The position numbers and the translations under genes were made by a program. Positions 10,017 to 21,476 of a stretch of 64,000 bases of DNA are shown piece by piece. How positions within the stretch are numbered: position 1 is the stretch's first letter; every line of letters begins with the position of its first letter. The DNA comes from Orobanche coerulescens (Eukaryota; Streptophyta; Magnoliopsida; Lamiales; Orobanchaceae). The notes under the pieces were generated by a model, which searched no databases, had not been told where the DNA came from, and saw only the letters and a list, made by a program, of their open reading frames with translations. Location: the NCBI GenBank assembly GCA_033398695.1, contig CM065814.1:78758358-78822357 (forward strand), read 5' to 3'.

Positions 10017-11440
10017 AAAGGTTGTGCGGGCTATTGGTGTTATGCCTTGAAAACGGAAGGAAATGAAATCGTTTTCTCTTCGATTCCGGTTGTTAGTGAG
10101 TACCCCGATGTATTCCCGGATGACCTCCCGGGATTACCACCAGATCGAGAGATAGAATTTACCGTAGACTTAGAGCCAGATGCGGCCCCGATCTCTAAAG
10201 CACCTTACCGGATGGCACCTTCCGAGATGCAGGAATTGAAGACTCAGTTGGGAGAGCTTTTGGAAAAAGGGTACATCAGACCGAGCGCTTCGCCTTGGGG
10301 CGCGCCTGTTCTCTTCGTGAGGAAGAAAGATGGTTCACTACGTTTGTGCATCGACTACCGTGAGCTGAATAAAGTAACCATCAAAAACAAGTATCCTTTG
10401 CCTCGTATAGACGACTTATTTGATCAATTGCAAGGGGTCATAGCTTTTCTCGAAAATTGATTTAACATCCGGTATTATCAACTCAGGGTGAGGGAATCCG
10501 ACATTCCGAAGACGGCGTTCCGGACGAGATATGGGCATTATGAATTTGTAGTTATGCCTTTTGGGTTGACGAATGCGCCGGCAGTATTCATGCAATTAAT
10601 GAATAAAATATTCATCGAGTACCTCGACAGTGTGTAGTCGTGTTTATTGACGACATCTTGATCTATTCTCGAGATAAGGAGGAACATGCCCGGCACTTGA
10701 GTTTGGTCTTAGACATTTTGAGAACCGAGCACCTCTATGCAAAATTCTCGAAATGTGAGTTTTGGTTGGAAGAGGTTATGTTTCTCGGCCATGTGATTTC
10801 GGCCAAGGGGTTCGTGTAGACCAAGAAGATCGAGGCAAGCTAAATTGGGCACCACCTAAAAATGTTAAAGAGGTTCGTAGCTTTTTGGGCCTTGGCCGGG
10901 TATTACCGTCGGTTTGTCGAGGGTTCTCAAACTCGCTCGACCGCTTACAAAATTACTCCGTAAGACCGAAAAGTTTATCTGGAACGATGAGAGACAACAG
11001 AGCTTCGATGAACAGAAGAGACGATAGACATCAGAGCCGATTAAAACTATACCGCATGGTAGCGAGGGCTTTGCGCTTATAGTGACGCTCGGTCAAGGCC
11101 TGGGCTGTGTGCTTATGCAGCATGATAAGACGATAGCTTTTGCGTCTCGACAATTAAAGCCTTATGAGATGAATTATCCTACTCACGATTTAGAATTGGC
11201 CGCAATTGTCTTCGCACTCAAGATTTGGCGGCATTATTTGTATGGTTCACCGTGCCGGATTTATACCGATCACAAGAGCCTGAAATATATTTTCAGCCAG
11301 AAGGAGCTGAATATGAGACAGAGACGTTGGCTAGAGTTGATAAAGGATTATGACCTGGAAATTCTTTACCACCCCGGGAAAGCCAATGTCGTTGCGGATG
11401 CTCTGAGCCGCAAATCAGCATCTCTTCAAATGCTCGAAGT
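10017..11440 (+). pseudogene. Reverse transcriptase and RNase H of Tekay-like element, broken
   Basis: The frame from about 10050 shows [36 protein letters not shown] and [22 protein letters not shown], all gypsy reverse transcriptase. It stops at 10460. The rest of the domain continues in other frames, including [14 protein letters not shown] and the catalytic FIDD at 10643-10654. RNase H is at about 11075-11420 ([48 protein letters not shown]), with a one-base shift at its start near 11085. Several indels make it non-functional. Confidence 0.9.
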
Positions 11441-12949
11441 TCTTACGTCCCAAACGAAAATTCGTCAATATCTAATTGAGCAAGGGATAGAAACTTGGTT
11501 TCAACGAGTACAGGGACAGTTGTGTACTCTCGAAATTACTTCGTCCTTAGTTGACGACATCAAAGGGAAGCAGTGGAGTGACCCGATGATTTCCCAACTG
11601 AAGGAAGACGTGATTAAAGGAAAAGCTCCTGGCTTTATGGTACACGAGGATAGTATTCTGAGATTTCAGGCGTACTTTGCGTTCCGAACGATTTAGAGTT
11701 GAGACAGAGAATCCTCCGAGAAGCCCATGCTACGCCTTACTCAATCCACCCCGGGACGAGTAAGATGTACAAGGACTTGAAGCGAAATTTTTGGTGAAAT
11801 AACATGAAGAAGGATGTTACGGAGTTTGTATTACGGTGCTTGACGTGTCAACAAGTCAAGATCGAACATCAACGACCGGCGGGGTTGTTGAAACCACTTC
11901 CCATTCCCGAGTGGAAGTGGGAATATATCTCAATGGATTTTATCATCGCATGCGAGAACTCGGATCGGAATGAATATGATTTGGGTAATTGTCGATCGAT
12001 TGACCAAGTCCGCACACTTTTGGGTATTAAGGATACTTGGGGACCGGATAGATTGGCTCGAACCTTTATCGCCGAGATCGTGAGGTTACACGGTACCCCA
12101 AGACCATTGTTTCGATCGAGACGGCCGTTTCAGATCGCAGCTTTGGCAGCCGTTCATCGTGCCTGGTACCGAGTTGAGATTGAGCACCTCCTTTCATCCT
12201 CGGACGGTCGGCAGAGAGGACGATTCAGACGTTGGAGGATATGTTGCGGGCTTGTGCCTTAGACTGGAGTAATGATTGGGAGTTTCACTTGCCGTTGATC
12301 GAGTTTGCTTACAATAATAGTTGGCATGCGTCGATCAAAATGGCCGAGGCTCTCTATGGTAGGTGATGTAGGTCGCCATTATGTTGGGACGAGGCTTCTG
12401 AGCTAGTTGGGACGGAACCAGATATGTTGTTGGAGACCAAGGAAAATATTTCTATCATCCGAGATCGACATCGACCGCCCGCAGTCGTGGAAATCTTACG
12501 CCGATACTGCCGTCGACCCTTGGAGTTTGAAGTGGGGATCACGCCTTGCTCAAAGTATCGCCGACTGCAGGAGTTTTCCGCTTAAAAAGGGAAAACTCAG
12601 TCCAAGGTATATCGGACCTTTCGAGATTTTAGACAGAGTTGGAGACTTAGCTTATCGCTTGGCGTTGCCTCCAGCTTTGAGTCACGTCCATAATGTTTTT
12701 CATGTGTCCCAGTTGAGGAAGTACGTACCGGATCCGAGCCACATTATCGACTACAGTGAGATTGACGTAGCCGAGGATATTACCTTTCCGGAGAGACCCG
12801 TGAAGATCCTTGAACGTCGCGAGAAACAGCTTCGGCATAAGACCATTCCACTGGTTAAAGTACAATGGTCGAGGCATGGAGTCGAAGAGGCGACTTGGGA
12901 GACGGAAGAGAAGATGCGGGTGGAATACCCCGAGCTATTTATTTCTTAA
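11441..12949 (+). pseudogene. Integrase and chromodomain of Tekay-like element, broken
   Basis: The zinc-binding part (HATPYSIHPG ... CLTCQQVK) at about 11725-11870 carries a TGA at 11795. The catalytic core is badly decayed (SMDFI, then VRLHG), and DDE residues cannot be followed in one frame. The C-terminal part from 12547 is intact: SPRYIGPFEIL, LSHVHNVFHVSQLRKY. A chromodomain is at about 12785-12946 (VKILERREKQLR, LVKVQWSRHG, EATWETEEKMR). The last frame ends at TAA 12947-12949. Confidence 0.88.
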
Positions 12950-12970
12950 GTTTCGGGACGAAACTTCTTT

Positions 12971-12984
12971 TTAGAGGAGGAGAA
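12971..12984 (+). other. Polypurine tract of Tekay-like element
   Basis: TTAGAGGAGGAGAA directly precedes the 3' LTR. Confidence 0.8.
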
Positions 12985-13199
12985 TGTAATACCCGGTCGA
13001 AAGTCATGTCATTTCAAACCTCTTCTTGTTCTTCGAATCGTGATTTGTTGAGCGAACCCTTGTAATCATTGCTTGGAACCACCGTTTTGGGGTTCCCGTA
13101 CTTCTATTTCGTGTTATTGTTGCCCAGATATTGAATCATACTGCTTTTATTCTCTTTCCGGGTCATTTTTCATCATTTTAGGACCCGAAGGGGGTGTGA

Positions 13200-13482
13200 G
13201 CCGCGGCACAAGGAGTGTGCGCCGCGGCACACATATTTCCTAAACCTGGCCGAGCGGACTGTACCGGGTGCCGCGGCACACGCCGGCAGTGCCGCGGCAC
13301 ACTGCCGAGCCAATGCCGCGGCACACCTATGCTGAGCCGCGGCACACTGGTGTTGCATCCTCAGCCAAAACCCGCCTGTACCCGGTGCCGCGGCACACCT
13401 GAGCTGAGCCGCGGCACACTGCCGAAACCTGGGAACAATTTTTAGGCCTGTGCCGCGGCACACCTATGCTGAGCCGCGGCAC
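13200..13482. repeat. Array of ten GCCGCGGCAC units in the LTR
   Basis: Ten copies of GCCGCGGCAC lie in 283 bp, often extended to the 12-base palindrome GTGCCGCGGCAC or to TGAGCCGCGGCACAC. Spacing is 18-60 bp. The minus- and plus-strand ORFs through this tract are by-products of the repeat. Confidence 0.95.
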
Positions 13483-14970
13483 ACAATGCGGTCAACTGCA
13501 TAATTCGGCTTTTTAAGCGAGATTTCAGCCATTTTCCTCCATTTCTTCTTCCATCGCGAGAGAGAGAGTTTGAGGGAGGAACTCTTTTCATATCTATCAC
13601 TTGTGTGTTGAAGATTTACCACTTTCACTCGGTTGGGAAGCCCGGATAGTCGATCTATCGCGTATTCCTTGGATCATAGCGCTTGAATATTCAAGAGGTA
13701 ATTTCTTCGACATCTTGACTTCTCGATTTTGTGTGGGTTTTGACGTTTTGGATGATAAAATCATGGTGTAGGATGTGATATAGGCGTGATTATGGACATG
13801 ATTGGGTATTCATCGGATTATTGAAAGATTATTCAAGAACACTTTGATTTTGTGTTGGTTTTTGGGGGTTTTCGTAGATTCGTCCGTTTTATCCGATTGA
13901 AGCTTGAGAACCTTGAGATTTTGATATATCTATACCGTATGAGTGTTTTCTTCCGATTTTTCGGGTTGAATTATGTCATTTTCGGACTTATGAGATTCGA
14001 CGATTTTCCAACCTCTAGTTGATTATCCATATATCTTTATGAATCGTAGACGGTTTTGGGGGTTTTTTCGTAATTTGAATATGGATAATTGATTATCATA
14101 TTCCTTGCGAATCGCTTAGGTGCCTAAGCGCTTCTTGGACCTACCAATCTCATACCCCCTTTTTCCGTTCGTCCTCGATGTCTCAAAGGCAAGTATATAT
14201 TTATGATTGTCGTTCTCGACTTTGAAAGTATGAAATATTGATGGTATGATTATTTCTAGCCACTCCGGACGGGCCTATGGTCCTCTCGAGGGTTTCGTAG
14301 CCTCCAGTGCGATTCCATGGTTGATATGAACGAACCGTTTCTACGGCATTCATATGAAATAATGTTGGCATGTAATGAACGAACCGTTTTGACGGCATTC
14401 CTACATGTAACAGCGTATGATATGAACGAACCGTTTCTACGGCATTCACATACGTCTTGAGATTTTAGTCATTCCGGAATACTAGTCTTAAATTGATGAA
14501 TTGACGGATATTGATGAATTGACGGATTACATTCACTTTATTGTCGAGGAGTATTATGTTTCATATTGTTATACTTGCACTAGCTATTCGACGGCTAACC
14601 CCTTTATGGGGGAAATACGTTTCATGTATTTCAGGTTCCAGGGGAGCGGACGGGCAGGTATCGGGTCGGCATAAAGATGGTGGGCAAGCGTGATACTGTG
14701 TCTTTCTTCCAGTTATGTTTGGAGTTTCCCGTTCAGTGTTGTTGTACTGGATTGGCTATTGAATACTCGAGTATTGTTCTCTCTTTTCCTTGATGTTCCG
14801 GCCTGTGTTTGCCGAAGTATTGAATTGAGTTGTGATGTTTGTGAATACATTGGTTATATTTCGAATACCTTTGTATCGTTTTTCATTCCATTGTGTGTAG
14901 ACCTTATCGGTCAAAATTTATGGTTCCGCGTATGTTAGCCTTGTGGGTCCCACGGCGGGGCTTACGGCGC

Positions 14971-15003
14971 TGTAATATCCCTGAATAACTTGGGGGTGTT
15001 ACA
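14971..15003 (+). repeat. 33-nt terminal hairpin of the LTR
   Basis: TGTAATATCCC and GGGGGTGTTACA are separated by about ten bases and can pair with two G-T wobbles. Same structure at 8103-8135 and, in another family, at 36138-36170 and 41333-41365. Confidence 0.85.
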
Positions 15004-16564
15004 AGATGTCCTTCCAAACCCATTCCTATCATTCCGCATGAGATGTGGAAAGGTAAGAAACCAAGCCTTAATCACATAAGGATTTGGGGATGTCCAATCT
15101 ATGTCAAGAAGGCTAAGGTGGACAAACTGGAAGCGAGGTCCATCAAAGGACGTTTCATTGGATACCCAGAGGACTCGATGGGTTATCTATTCTACATGCC
15201 AGAAGACCATAGGGTCGTTGTAGCTTTACAAGTGCACTTACTTGAGGATGAGTTCATTCAGGAAGGTGGCTCGAGTAGAAATATCTCTTTGGAAGAGCAT
15301 AATGAAAGTCCTAAGGAGACATCTGATCAGGGATCAGGAACCAAACCTATTGTAACACAACCTCCACTTCGAAGGTCAGATAAGGTGTATCACTTACCTA
15401 AGAGGTATGGATATACACATGTCGAGGAACTGGGTATCCACGGCACACCTGATAGCTGTGAGGACAACCCCTTCAATTTGATGAAGCAGTCAGAGGACTT
15501 TGACTTCGTGCAAGATGAGGAGGAACCATGTGTTTACAAAAGGGTCAGTGTGAGCAACATTGCGTTCTTAGTACTATATGTAGATGATATTCTACTTATA
15601 GGAAATAATGTAGCAATGCTCAGCACTAAGAAGGCTTGGCTTTCTAAAACGTTCTCTATGAAAGACTTGGGAGAAGCTTCCTATATTTTAGGGATATGTC
15701 TTTATAGAGATAGACCGCGAAGAATGATATGACTTTCCCAAGCCCTCTATATAGATAAAATCCTGAGAAGATTCAAGATGGAAGAATCTAAAAGAGGTTT
15801 CCTTCCCATGCGACATGGAATTCATCTCACCACAAAAATATGTCCTCAAAGTGAGGAAGACAAGAGAGAGATGGGTAAGGTACCCTATGCCTCGGAAGTG
15901 GGTGGCCTCATGTACACTATATAGTTTATGATACCGGACATAGCCTACACTGTGAGTATGGTAAGCCGATTTCAAGCAAACCTGGGAAGGGAACACTGGA
16001 CTGCCATCAAGAACATTCTTAAGTACTTGAGAAGAACTAGAGATATGGTTCTTACTTACAGTGTTGGAGAACTAAAGGTGATTGGATTCACCGATTCTAA
16101 TTTTCAAGGAGATAATGACGACTTTAAGTCGACATCTGGGTATTTGTTTACTCTAAATGGAGGAGCAGTATCTTGGAGAAGATCCAAGCAAACCGCTACT
16201 GCAGATTCCACCTGCCAAGTAGAGTACCAAGCTGCCTCAGAGGCTAGCAAAGAAGAATTTTGAATACAGAAGTTTGTGCAAGAACTTCAAGTGGTGCCTA
16301 ATGCGGAGCTGCCTATATCACTATTCTATGATAATGATAGAGCTGTCGCCCAAGCCAAGGAGCATAGGGCTCACCAAAACACCAAGCATATAGAGAGAAA
16401 GTACCACATCGTTATAGAGATGGTTGATAAATGATATGTTTCGTTGCAAAGAGTAGACTCAGAAGACAATGTCTCTGACGTGCTGACTAAGCCATTATCG
16501 CAGGCCGTCTTGGAAAGACATCTGAAAAACATGGGTGTTGGATACCATGATGTGTGGCATTGAG
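15004..16564 (+). pseudogene. Copia A pol remnant: integrase C-terminus, part of reverse transcriptase, RNase H
   Basis: Integrase C-terminal motifs (IWGCPIYVKK, GRFIGYPEDS) are followed by RRSDKVYHLPKRYGY. A deletion of roughly 150 residues then joins to the late reverse-transcriptase region (EEEPCVYKRVS, YVDD at 15577-15588, FSMKDLGEASYILGI). A TGA at about 15730 and a TAG at about 15925 break the frame. RNase H follows: IGFTDSNFQGD, EYQAASEASKEE, FYDNDRAVAQAKE, DVLTKPLSQ. The reverse-transcriptase fingers and palm start are absent. Copia B lacks nearly the same block. Confidence 0.88.
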
Positions 16565-16578
16565 TGCAAGTGGGAGAT

Positions 16579-17735
16579 TGTTAGGAATATGCCCTCGAAT
16601 GCCACTCAGGGGATGAGAGAGTAGGGGCATTGTACTTGTAATTATGGAATAATTAATAAAAAGGCAAAACGACTCATTCACTATTTATTGTATTTCAAAT
16701 GCATTCTTGATTTGGTAAACATTGAAGTGAAGTCCATGTAAATAAATTGAACATTCCATTCTCGTTATGGGATAAGAGAAAATGCACTGGAAGTGTTTAA
16801 AGTTTATTTACGTAAATCATTCGCAAGTCAATAAATTTAAATGAGCATTAAGTTTTAATAAGACTTGTATAACTGATGCTAGGACATGTGCACGTCTTGA
16901 TAGCATAGTTATTAAGTATATTGGTGGGACCAGTATGCTCGAACACGACTCATACTCAATTCAGTCACACGGTATTCATTCTCGGAAAGTCGATGACGAA
17001 TCGAAAGGTTGTGATAGTATACGTGGACCTTTGGCTTGAGGGTTCAGCAGAAGATGTGCCTGTGACGTTCAGTTTGTCATTAGAGTAGTTAGACTCATTT
17101 GCTTAATTGCTAAGTCGACCTCGAAGTGCGGACTATATGGGCAGGTAGCAGTCTTTACTGTACGCCAAGAAATGATTCTATCTCCTGTTAGTGTGCAGGC
17201 GAATGTCCAATACGGTTAATGGCAAATAAGATCATAAGTCTTTGGACAAAGCATTCTGATATAGTCGTATTAGATACACTATTAATCAGTCGGTCTTGAT
17301 TTGCATTAACACATGTATAGAGTCTAGTCAATAGTAAGGTTTGAATTTACCATGACCCGAAGACTTGAGCGGGACATCTGATGAAGGGTCTATACGTATA
17401 TATTATTCACGACATGATGGTTCTGGAATGATCCCTTCATTTGTTCTCAGTCGGGATTTACAGTGCGGTCCGCTAGGCTGGCTAAGTGCTGCCCACACTC
17501 ATTGGTTCCTCCCAATGCCGGTTGAGACGGACCTATAGAGTCACGCATCAGGAGCATTGACGACTAAATGTGAATTTATTATCTCTCTATTAATATTAGA
17601 TATTGGATATCTAAATTATGATTTATTGGATAAATCAAATAGCGGTCTTATGAATTAAAATTAAGTTACCGGGTAATTAATTTAATTCATAAATTATATT
17701 TCTTAGAGAAATATATTTGTAAATCCTAAGTTGGT
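16579..17735 (+). repeat. 3' LTR of copia A, truncated
   Basis: It starts TGTTAGGAATATGCCCTCG after the purine tract AAGTGGGAGAT. It aligns loosely with the first two thirds of the copia B LTRs, including TTAATTTAATTCAT near the break. The LTR end and its flank are missing. Confidence 0.85.
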
Positions 17736-19860
17736 GTAAAAGTCTCAGAATCGACCTTCGCCCGGGCTCGCTCATAATCCTGCCTCGCCAGCTCAAGATC
17801 CTGACTCGCCTATTTAGCTTCATCCAAGGAGTCCTTCTCCATAGCCACAATCCTATCGGAAAACTCGGAGTTCTCTTTCCGAGCGGCCTCAAGGTCCGCC
17901 TGCAGACGAGAAGTAGAAGGATGCCCCTCGAATTCCTTCACAGTCTGGGCGGCCATCGTCGCCGCCTGTAGGAAGAGAGCGAAAGAAGCCTACATCGTGT
18001 TCCCAGATCGCTAGCGGGCGATCGCGTCCAAGTCGGTCGTCCAGGCCTTCGGCAAAGCAGAAACAGCCCGATTGACATATAGTGGGACATCGCAGGCCGC
18101 GCGAGGAGATCGGCTCGCGAGGAAATCCAACACCAGCGGCGGGCAAGCTGGGTTAGTGCTGCGGATCCTGCATCAAAGAACAAAAAGTTAGAACATCTCC
18201 CACGCAAGTGACGAAACTCAACAAACAAGCAAAGTTTACCTCTCGGATTTCTCGGGGTCGCGATCAAAGTATGGTTTCCCGCGAGGGGTCTCGGCCTCGG
18301 CGATCGCCATCTCTTGCAAGAAAGCCAAAAAAGGTGTAGGCTCATCCACCGGGGGGACCGCGGTGAGCAGAGGCGCGGCGATCGGCACCTCACCAGCAGG
18401 GGCAGAGACTGGAGGTTCCCCCGAACTCTGCCGTTTTCGGTTCGACCGGAGTCCCTCATCCCGAACCTCCTCCTCCGCTACAATCGGCTCTACGTTAGGC
18501 CTCACCTCTGGAATAAGAGGTAGCGCCACCGGAGGAACTCTAGACGACTTCTTCTGGCGCAGACGACTCAAAACTCCGGGGTTCGACATGGCTATCTCCG
18601 GTGGAGGCTCCAAGAAGCGAGGGAAGCGGACCTCTGCAATAAAGAACGACCAAGCAATGGTTAGACACATTCTCCAAGCAGGACGATTTCCAAGCAAAGG
18701 AGATCGTAGAAATTCATACCTGGGACCGAAAGATGTCGCGGAAAACGGAATAACCGAGCAGACAGACAATGGCTCTCTTTGTTAATCCGGTGAGCGTCTA
18801 AGTCGTCGTCCGGCAGACTTCGTATCTGTTCCCAGACGACCAGAAAATCGAAAGGTAGCTCGTTGACCGCCGGAATATAGAAACCTGCAAAAGGAAAATC
18901 AAATTAGATCAGTTCAGAACATATCCGAACAAAGGGAGAGTCAAAACCCTTACTCGGATTCCTCTCCCGAAAGCCTGTGGGAATGTCCAGCTCGCCCGTA
19001 GGATTGTCGCTCGCAGATGCCTTCCATGCACCGCCAACCCAGAACCACTTTGCCGGATCACCCCGCACCTTGTTCGGGACCCCAAGGATCACCCGACCAG
19101 ATCGGCCTTGGATATGATAGCCTCCGATCGACCCTTTCTGAACCGTCAGCTTGAACAAGTGGTTCATCTCCAATGGCGATGGGAGGCGGTACAGTCGGTG
19201 ATCGCCGAACAAGGTGAGGGCACAGACGATCTGGAGCCAGGCGTTCGGCGTTAGCTGAAGCAGCGCCACATTCCAAGCGACCAGCAAATGGGAGACGGCG
19301 AAAGACAGAGGGAACCGCAGCCCAGCCTCCATGATTCCCTCATTCACGGCGACCATACCCTCCGGAGGTTGGTCGGATCGTTCGTTCTCGGCCGGCGCAA
19401 AAAGATCCACATCTGAGGGGACATGATACCTCGCCCTCCAGACGGCCAGGTCCTTCCTGGTTGCCGAGCTCCTTATCTGGCCGAGCGACCATGGAGAGCG
19501 CTGCGCAGCCCGAAATAGTGACTGCTTAGCATATTGATAGGGATGAGCGATCGAGTACTCCCGGTAATCGAATTTAGGAGACGGACCGGCCAACCTCTCC
19601 TTGATTTCAGCAAAGGCCAAATAGGCCTGGCCAAAAGCACTATGCTGCTCCCAGTACGCCCTCACCGCCAAATCCTTCTCCATCTGCGAGTGTTTTTGCT
19701 CAACCGCCGCCTCCCTGGCGGCGTCGGCTTCATTGAATAGTGCCTCGACTTCCGCAGGATCAATGCCGGCACGAATAGCCTCGGAGGCCGTCTCCAAATA
19801 GAATTCTGCGGAGGACCCTCTCCGGACAGTCGAAGTTCTGGCGGCAGAGGCGGTGTCCAT
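17726..19860 (-). pseudogene. Antisense ORF of the Tat element (gypsy-type 'Transposase_28'-like), four exons, stops in exon 4
   Basis: Exons 19860-18954, 18884-18720, 18633-18240 and 18167-17726 join in one frame across three short GT-AG introns (69, 86, 72 bp). Exon 1 contains GIMEAGLRFPLSFAV and LTPNAWLQIV, the signature of the plant 'putative gypsy type transposon' domain (PF04195); its function is unknown. Exon 2 gives FYIPAVNELPFDF, exon 3 a Pro/Glu-rich linker. Exon 4 gives a predicted coiled coil (QADLEAARKENSEF, LELARQDYERARAKV). Three TAG stops lie in exon 4 (18011-18013, 17990-17992, 17810-17812). A further TAG at 19867-19869 separates the first ATG from an in-frame one upstream at about 19887. 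The frame closes at TAG 17726-17728, nine bases from the breakpoint, so the end may be truncated. Confidence 0.78.
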
Positions 19861-20035
19861 TCCAGACTATGAAGGTACTCCAGACATTTTCGAAAAGAAG
19901 AGGAGAAAAGGAGTGTTTTCTTACCGAGGGTTGAGCTGATCGACGATCGGCAGTCAAAGCTTCAGAAACTTCTTCGGCAATATTCTTCTTCTCCGATGAA
20001 ATCGCATAAGGTTCTTAACACTACAGCCCAGCCCC

Positions 20036-20043
20036 TTTTTATA
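20036..20043 (-). promoter_or_regulatory. TATA box of the antisense ORF
   Basis: TATAAAAA on the minus strand lies about 180 bp before the ATG at 19860, in the context CTCCTATAAAAAGGGG. It implies a promoter of its own inside the element. The segment 20044-20390 shows nothing else; the plus-strand ORF across it has no recognisable features. Confidence 0.6.
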
Positions 20044-20390
20044 GGAGAAGGCAGGGGCTTCCATGCAATTAAGGAGAATCTCAGGGGCCGAAGTACAACC
20101 GTCGCAATTAATGCTCCCTTGAAACCCGCGTACGCGTCGTTTCAAGGACACGCCAGACGAGGAGTCATAACTAACCGTCGGTCTCCCCCAGCAGGAACCC
20201 GACACGTGCCCCGAAGACTTTTCCACGACCGCTGTCATCTCCCACTCATTTCAGCGACCGAACTGGTCGTCCATATTCAAAGTCATTCCACTCAAAGACG
20301 ATCGCCAGTTCCGCAAAATGCGGAGTCACTCGTCAAAGTTAAGCGATCGCCAGTAGAACCACCTCACCCCACGTTTCCAACATCGGAGCG

Positions 20391-20404
20391 AGATGGGGGG
20401 CAAT
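20391..20404 (+). other. Polypurine tract of the Tat element
   Basis: AGATGGGGGGCAAT directly precedes the LTR start at 20405 and shows that the element runs in the plus direction, opposite to its antisense ORF. Confidence 0.82.
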
Positions 20405-21476
20405 TGTTGTGTGGCGATTTATACGCCTCGACGGCGATCGATAACAAGGCCGAGCGACCGAGTCCACGATCAAAGGAGCTATGGCGAACTTGTCAAAACG
20501 AAGGTAACAGTCCACCATCGAGTATCTACCGATCGACTCTCAAGGCGATCGCCTTTTGGCACCTAGAGATCGACTCTGGTGCCCGACCCAGGACGACCGA
20601 CCTATGCCACGAACAAGGCCATCGTCCGTCAAAGTCTACGAAGACTGGATCTCGAAGCAAGCACCCATGTGCAGATCCACAAAAGGCGCCGCAGAACATG
20701 GATCGTAGACTCCAGCCCGCATGCAGCTGTCAGTGACAAGGATGGCCTCACCTACCGACAGACCCGCTGAAAGGTCCTAAGTAGGGCCTCCCATGACAGC
20801 GACTCAAACGCGTGTTGGCCTCTCATTGGTTCGCATTTCTGACAACCAGCAACTCCTGCGGACTTTAAGGAGACCAACCCATGTGCTAAAGACGATCGCC
20901 CGTTTATTGTAATATAGCGGAGGCGATCACCCAGCAACTCCCAGTCCTATAAATAGAGAACCTCCAGCAACTGGAGAAAGGTTGGCAACTACGTTGGCAA
21001 ATACATACAAACGTACACACTTTCATACTCTGGGCTTCCTCTCTTGAATCTATCTCAGGATTTCTCTCTCAGCACCTCTCAACCATAAGACGGTCGGCAG
21101 AGGCAAGAACTCCCTGTAGTACATATTCGAAGAGATTCACAAGTCCAGGAGCTCAGACACTCAGCTTATACACACTGTGAGAGACCGTCGATTTCTCACA
21201 GTCGTCACAGCACACCATCGTTGTTACAAGAACTCACAGAGCATCATATCTGGTTCTTCCAGCAATCTTCACGCTCAATAGCTAAGATAACTAGGGTCTT
21301 TACACTCATTGTAATTGTACTCTAAAATTAATATTTGTACTCCCAAGTATTTGTATTAATAATGTCTCACGAGAGCATTCAAGCCCGGGACTAACAACCC
21401 CGGCAAATCTTGTGTTATTTACTTTCCCCATGGAAGTGCTCTCGCATTTGTTTGTTACTCGACCATTCCAGCAATA
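20405..21476 (+). repeat. 3' LTR of the Tat element, main part
   Basis: It starts TGTTGTGTGGCG. The U3 has at least four CGATCGCC-type motifs (20298, 20344, 20544, 20892) and a TATA box at 20948-20955. Downstream are a CT-rich leader and a T/A-rich end. Copia B inserted after CAATA at 21472-21476. The last 30 bases of the LTR lie at 33049-33077. Confidence 0.75.
20948..20955 (+). promoter_or_regulatory. TATA box of the Tat LTR
   Basis: TATAAATA with following GAGAACC, about 540 bp into the LTR, downstream of the CGATCGCC motifs. Confidence 0.75.

Larger units (their letters stand above)
1..15003 (+). mobile_element. Tekay-like Ty3/gypsy chromovirus, left end outside window, interrupted at 811-7341
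   Basis: The order LTR, initiator-Met primer site, gag with two zinc knuckles, protease, reverse transcriptase, RNase H, integrase, chromodomain, polypurine tract, LTR is that of a plant chromovirus. The C-terminal domain after integrase is a chromodomain, which in this family is thought to direct insertion to modified chromatin. Coding parts are split over all three frames and carry several stops, so the copy is dead. The 5' LTR lacks about 419 bp at the window edge, judged by alignment to the complete 3' LTR. A second LTR element sits inside the 5' LTR. The right end abuts copia A integrase sequence, so this element inserted into that copia element. Confidence 0.92.
12985..15003 (+). repeat. 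3' LTR of Tekay-like element, complete (2019 bp)
   Basis: It starts TGTAATACCCGG and ends GGGTGTTACA. It contains the GCCGCGGCAC array, a GA/CT-rich stretch near 13520-13580, GAACGAACCGTTTC...CGGCATTC repeats around 14325-14450 and the terminal hairpin. ORFs on either strand here are LTR sequence. Confidence 0.95.
15004..17735 (+). mobile_element. Copia A, 3' part only
   Basis: The left end is the insertion point of the Tekay-like element: the first bases AGATGTCCTTCC match the copia B integrase region at about 29578. The right end is a break inside its 3' LTR. Coding sequence and LTR are diverged relatives of copia B. Confidence 0.88.

Noticed and set aside
13173..13463. Overlapping ORFs rich in Cys, Arg and Ala on both strands
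   Set aside because: They are read through the GCCGCGGCAC array in an LTR and follow its repeat.
18363..18785. 140-codon plus-strand ORF opposite the Tat antisense gene
   Set aside because: Shadow of exon 3 and introns of the spliced minus-strand ORF.
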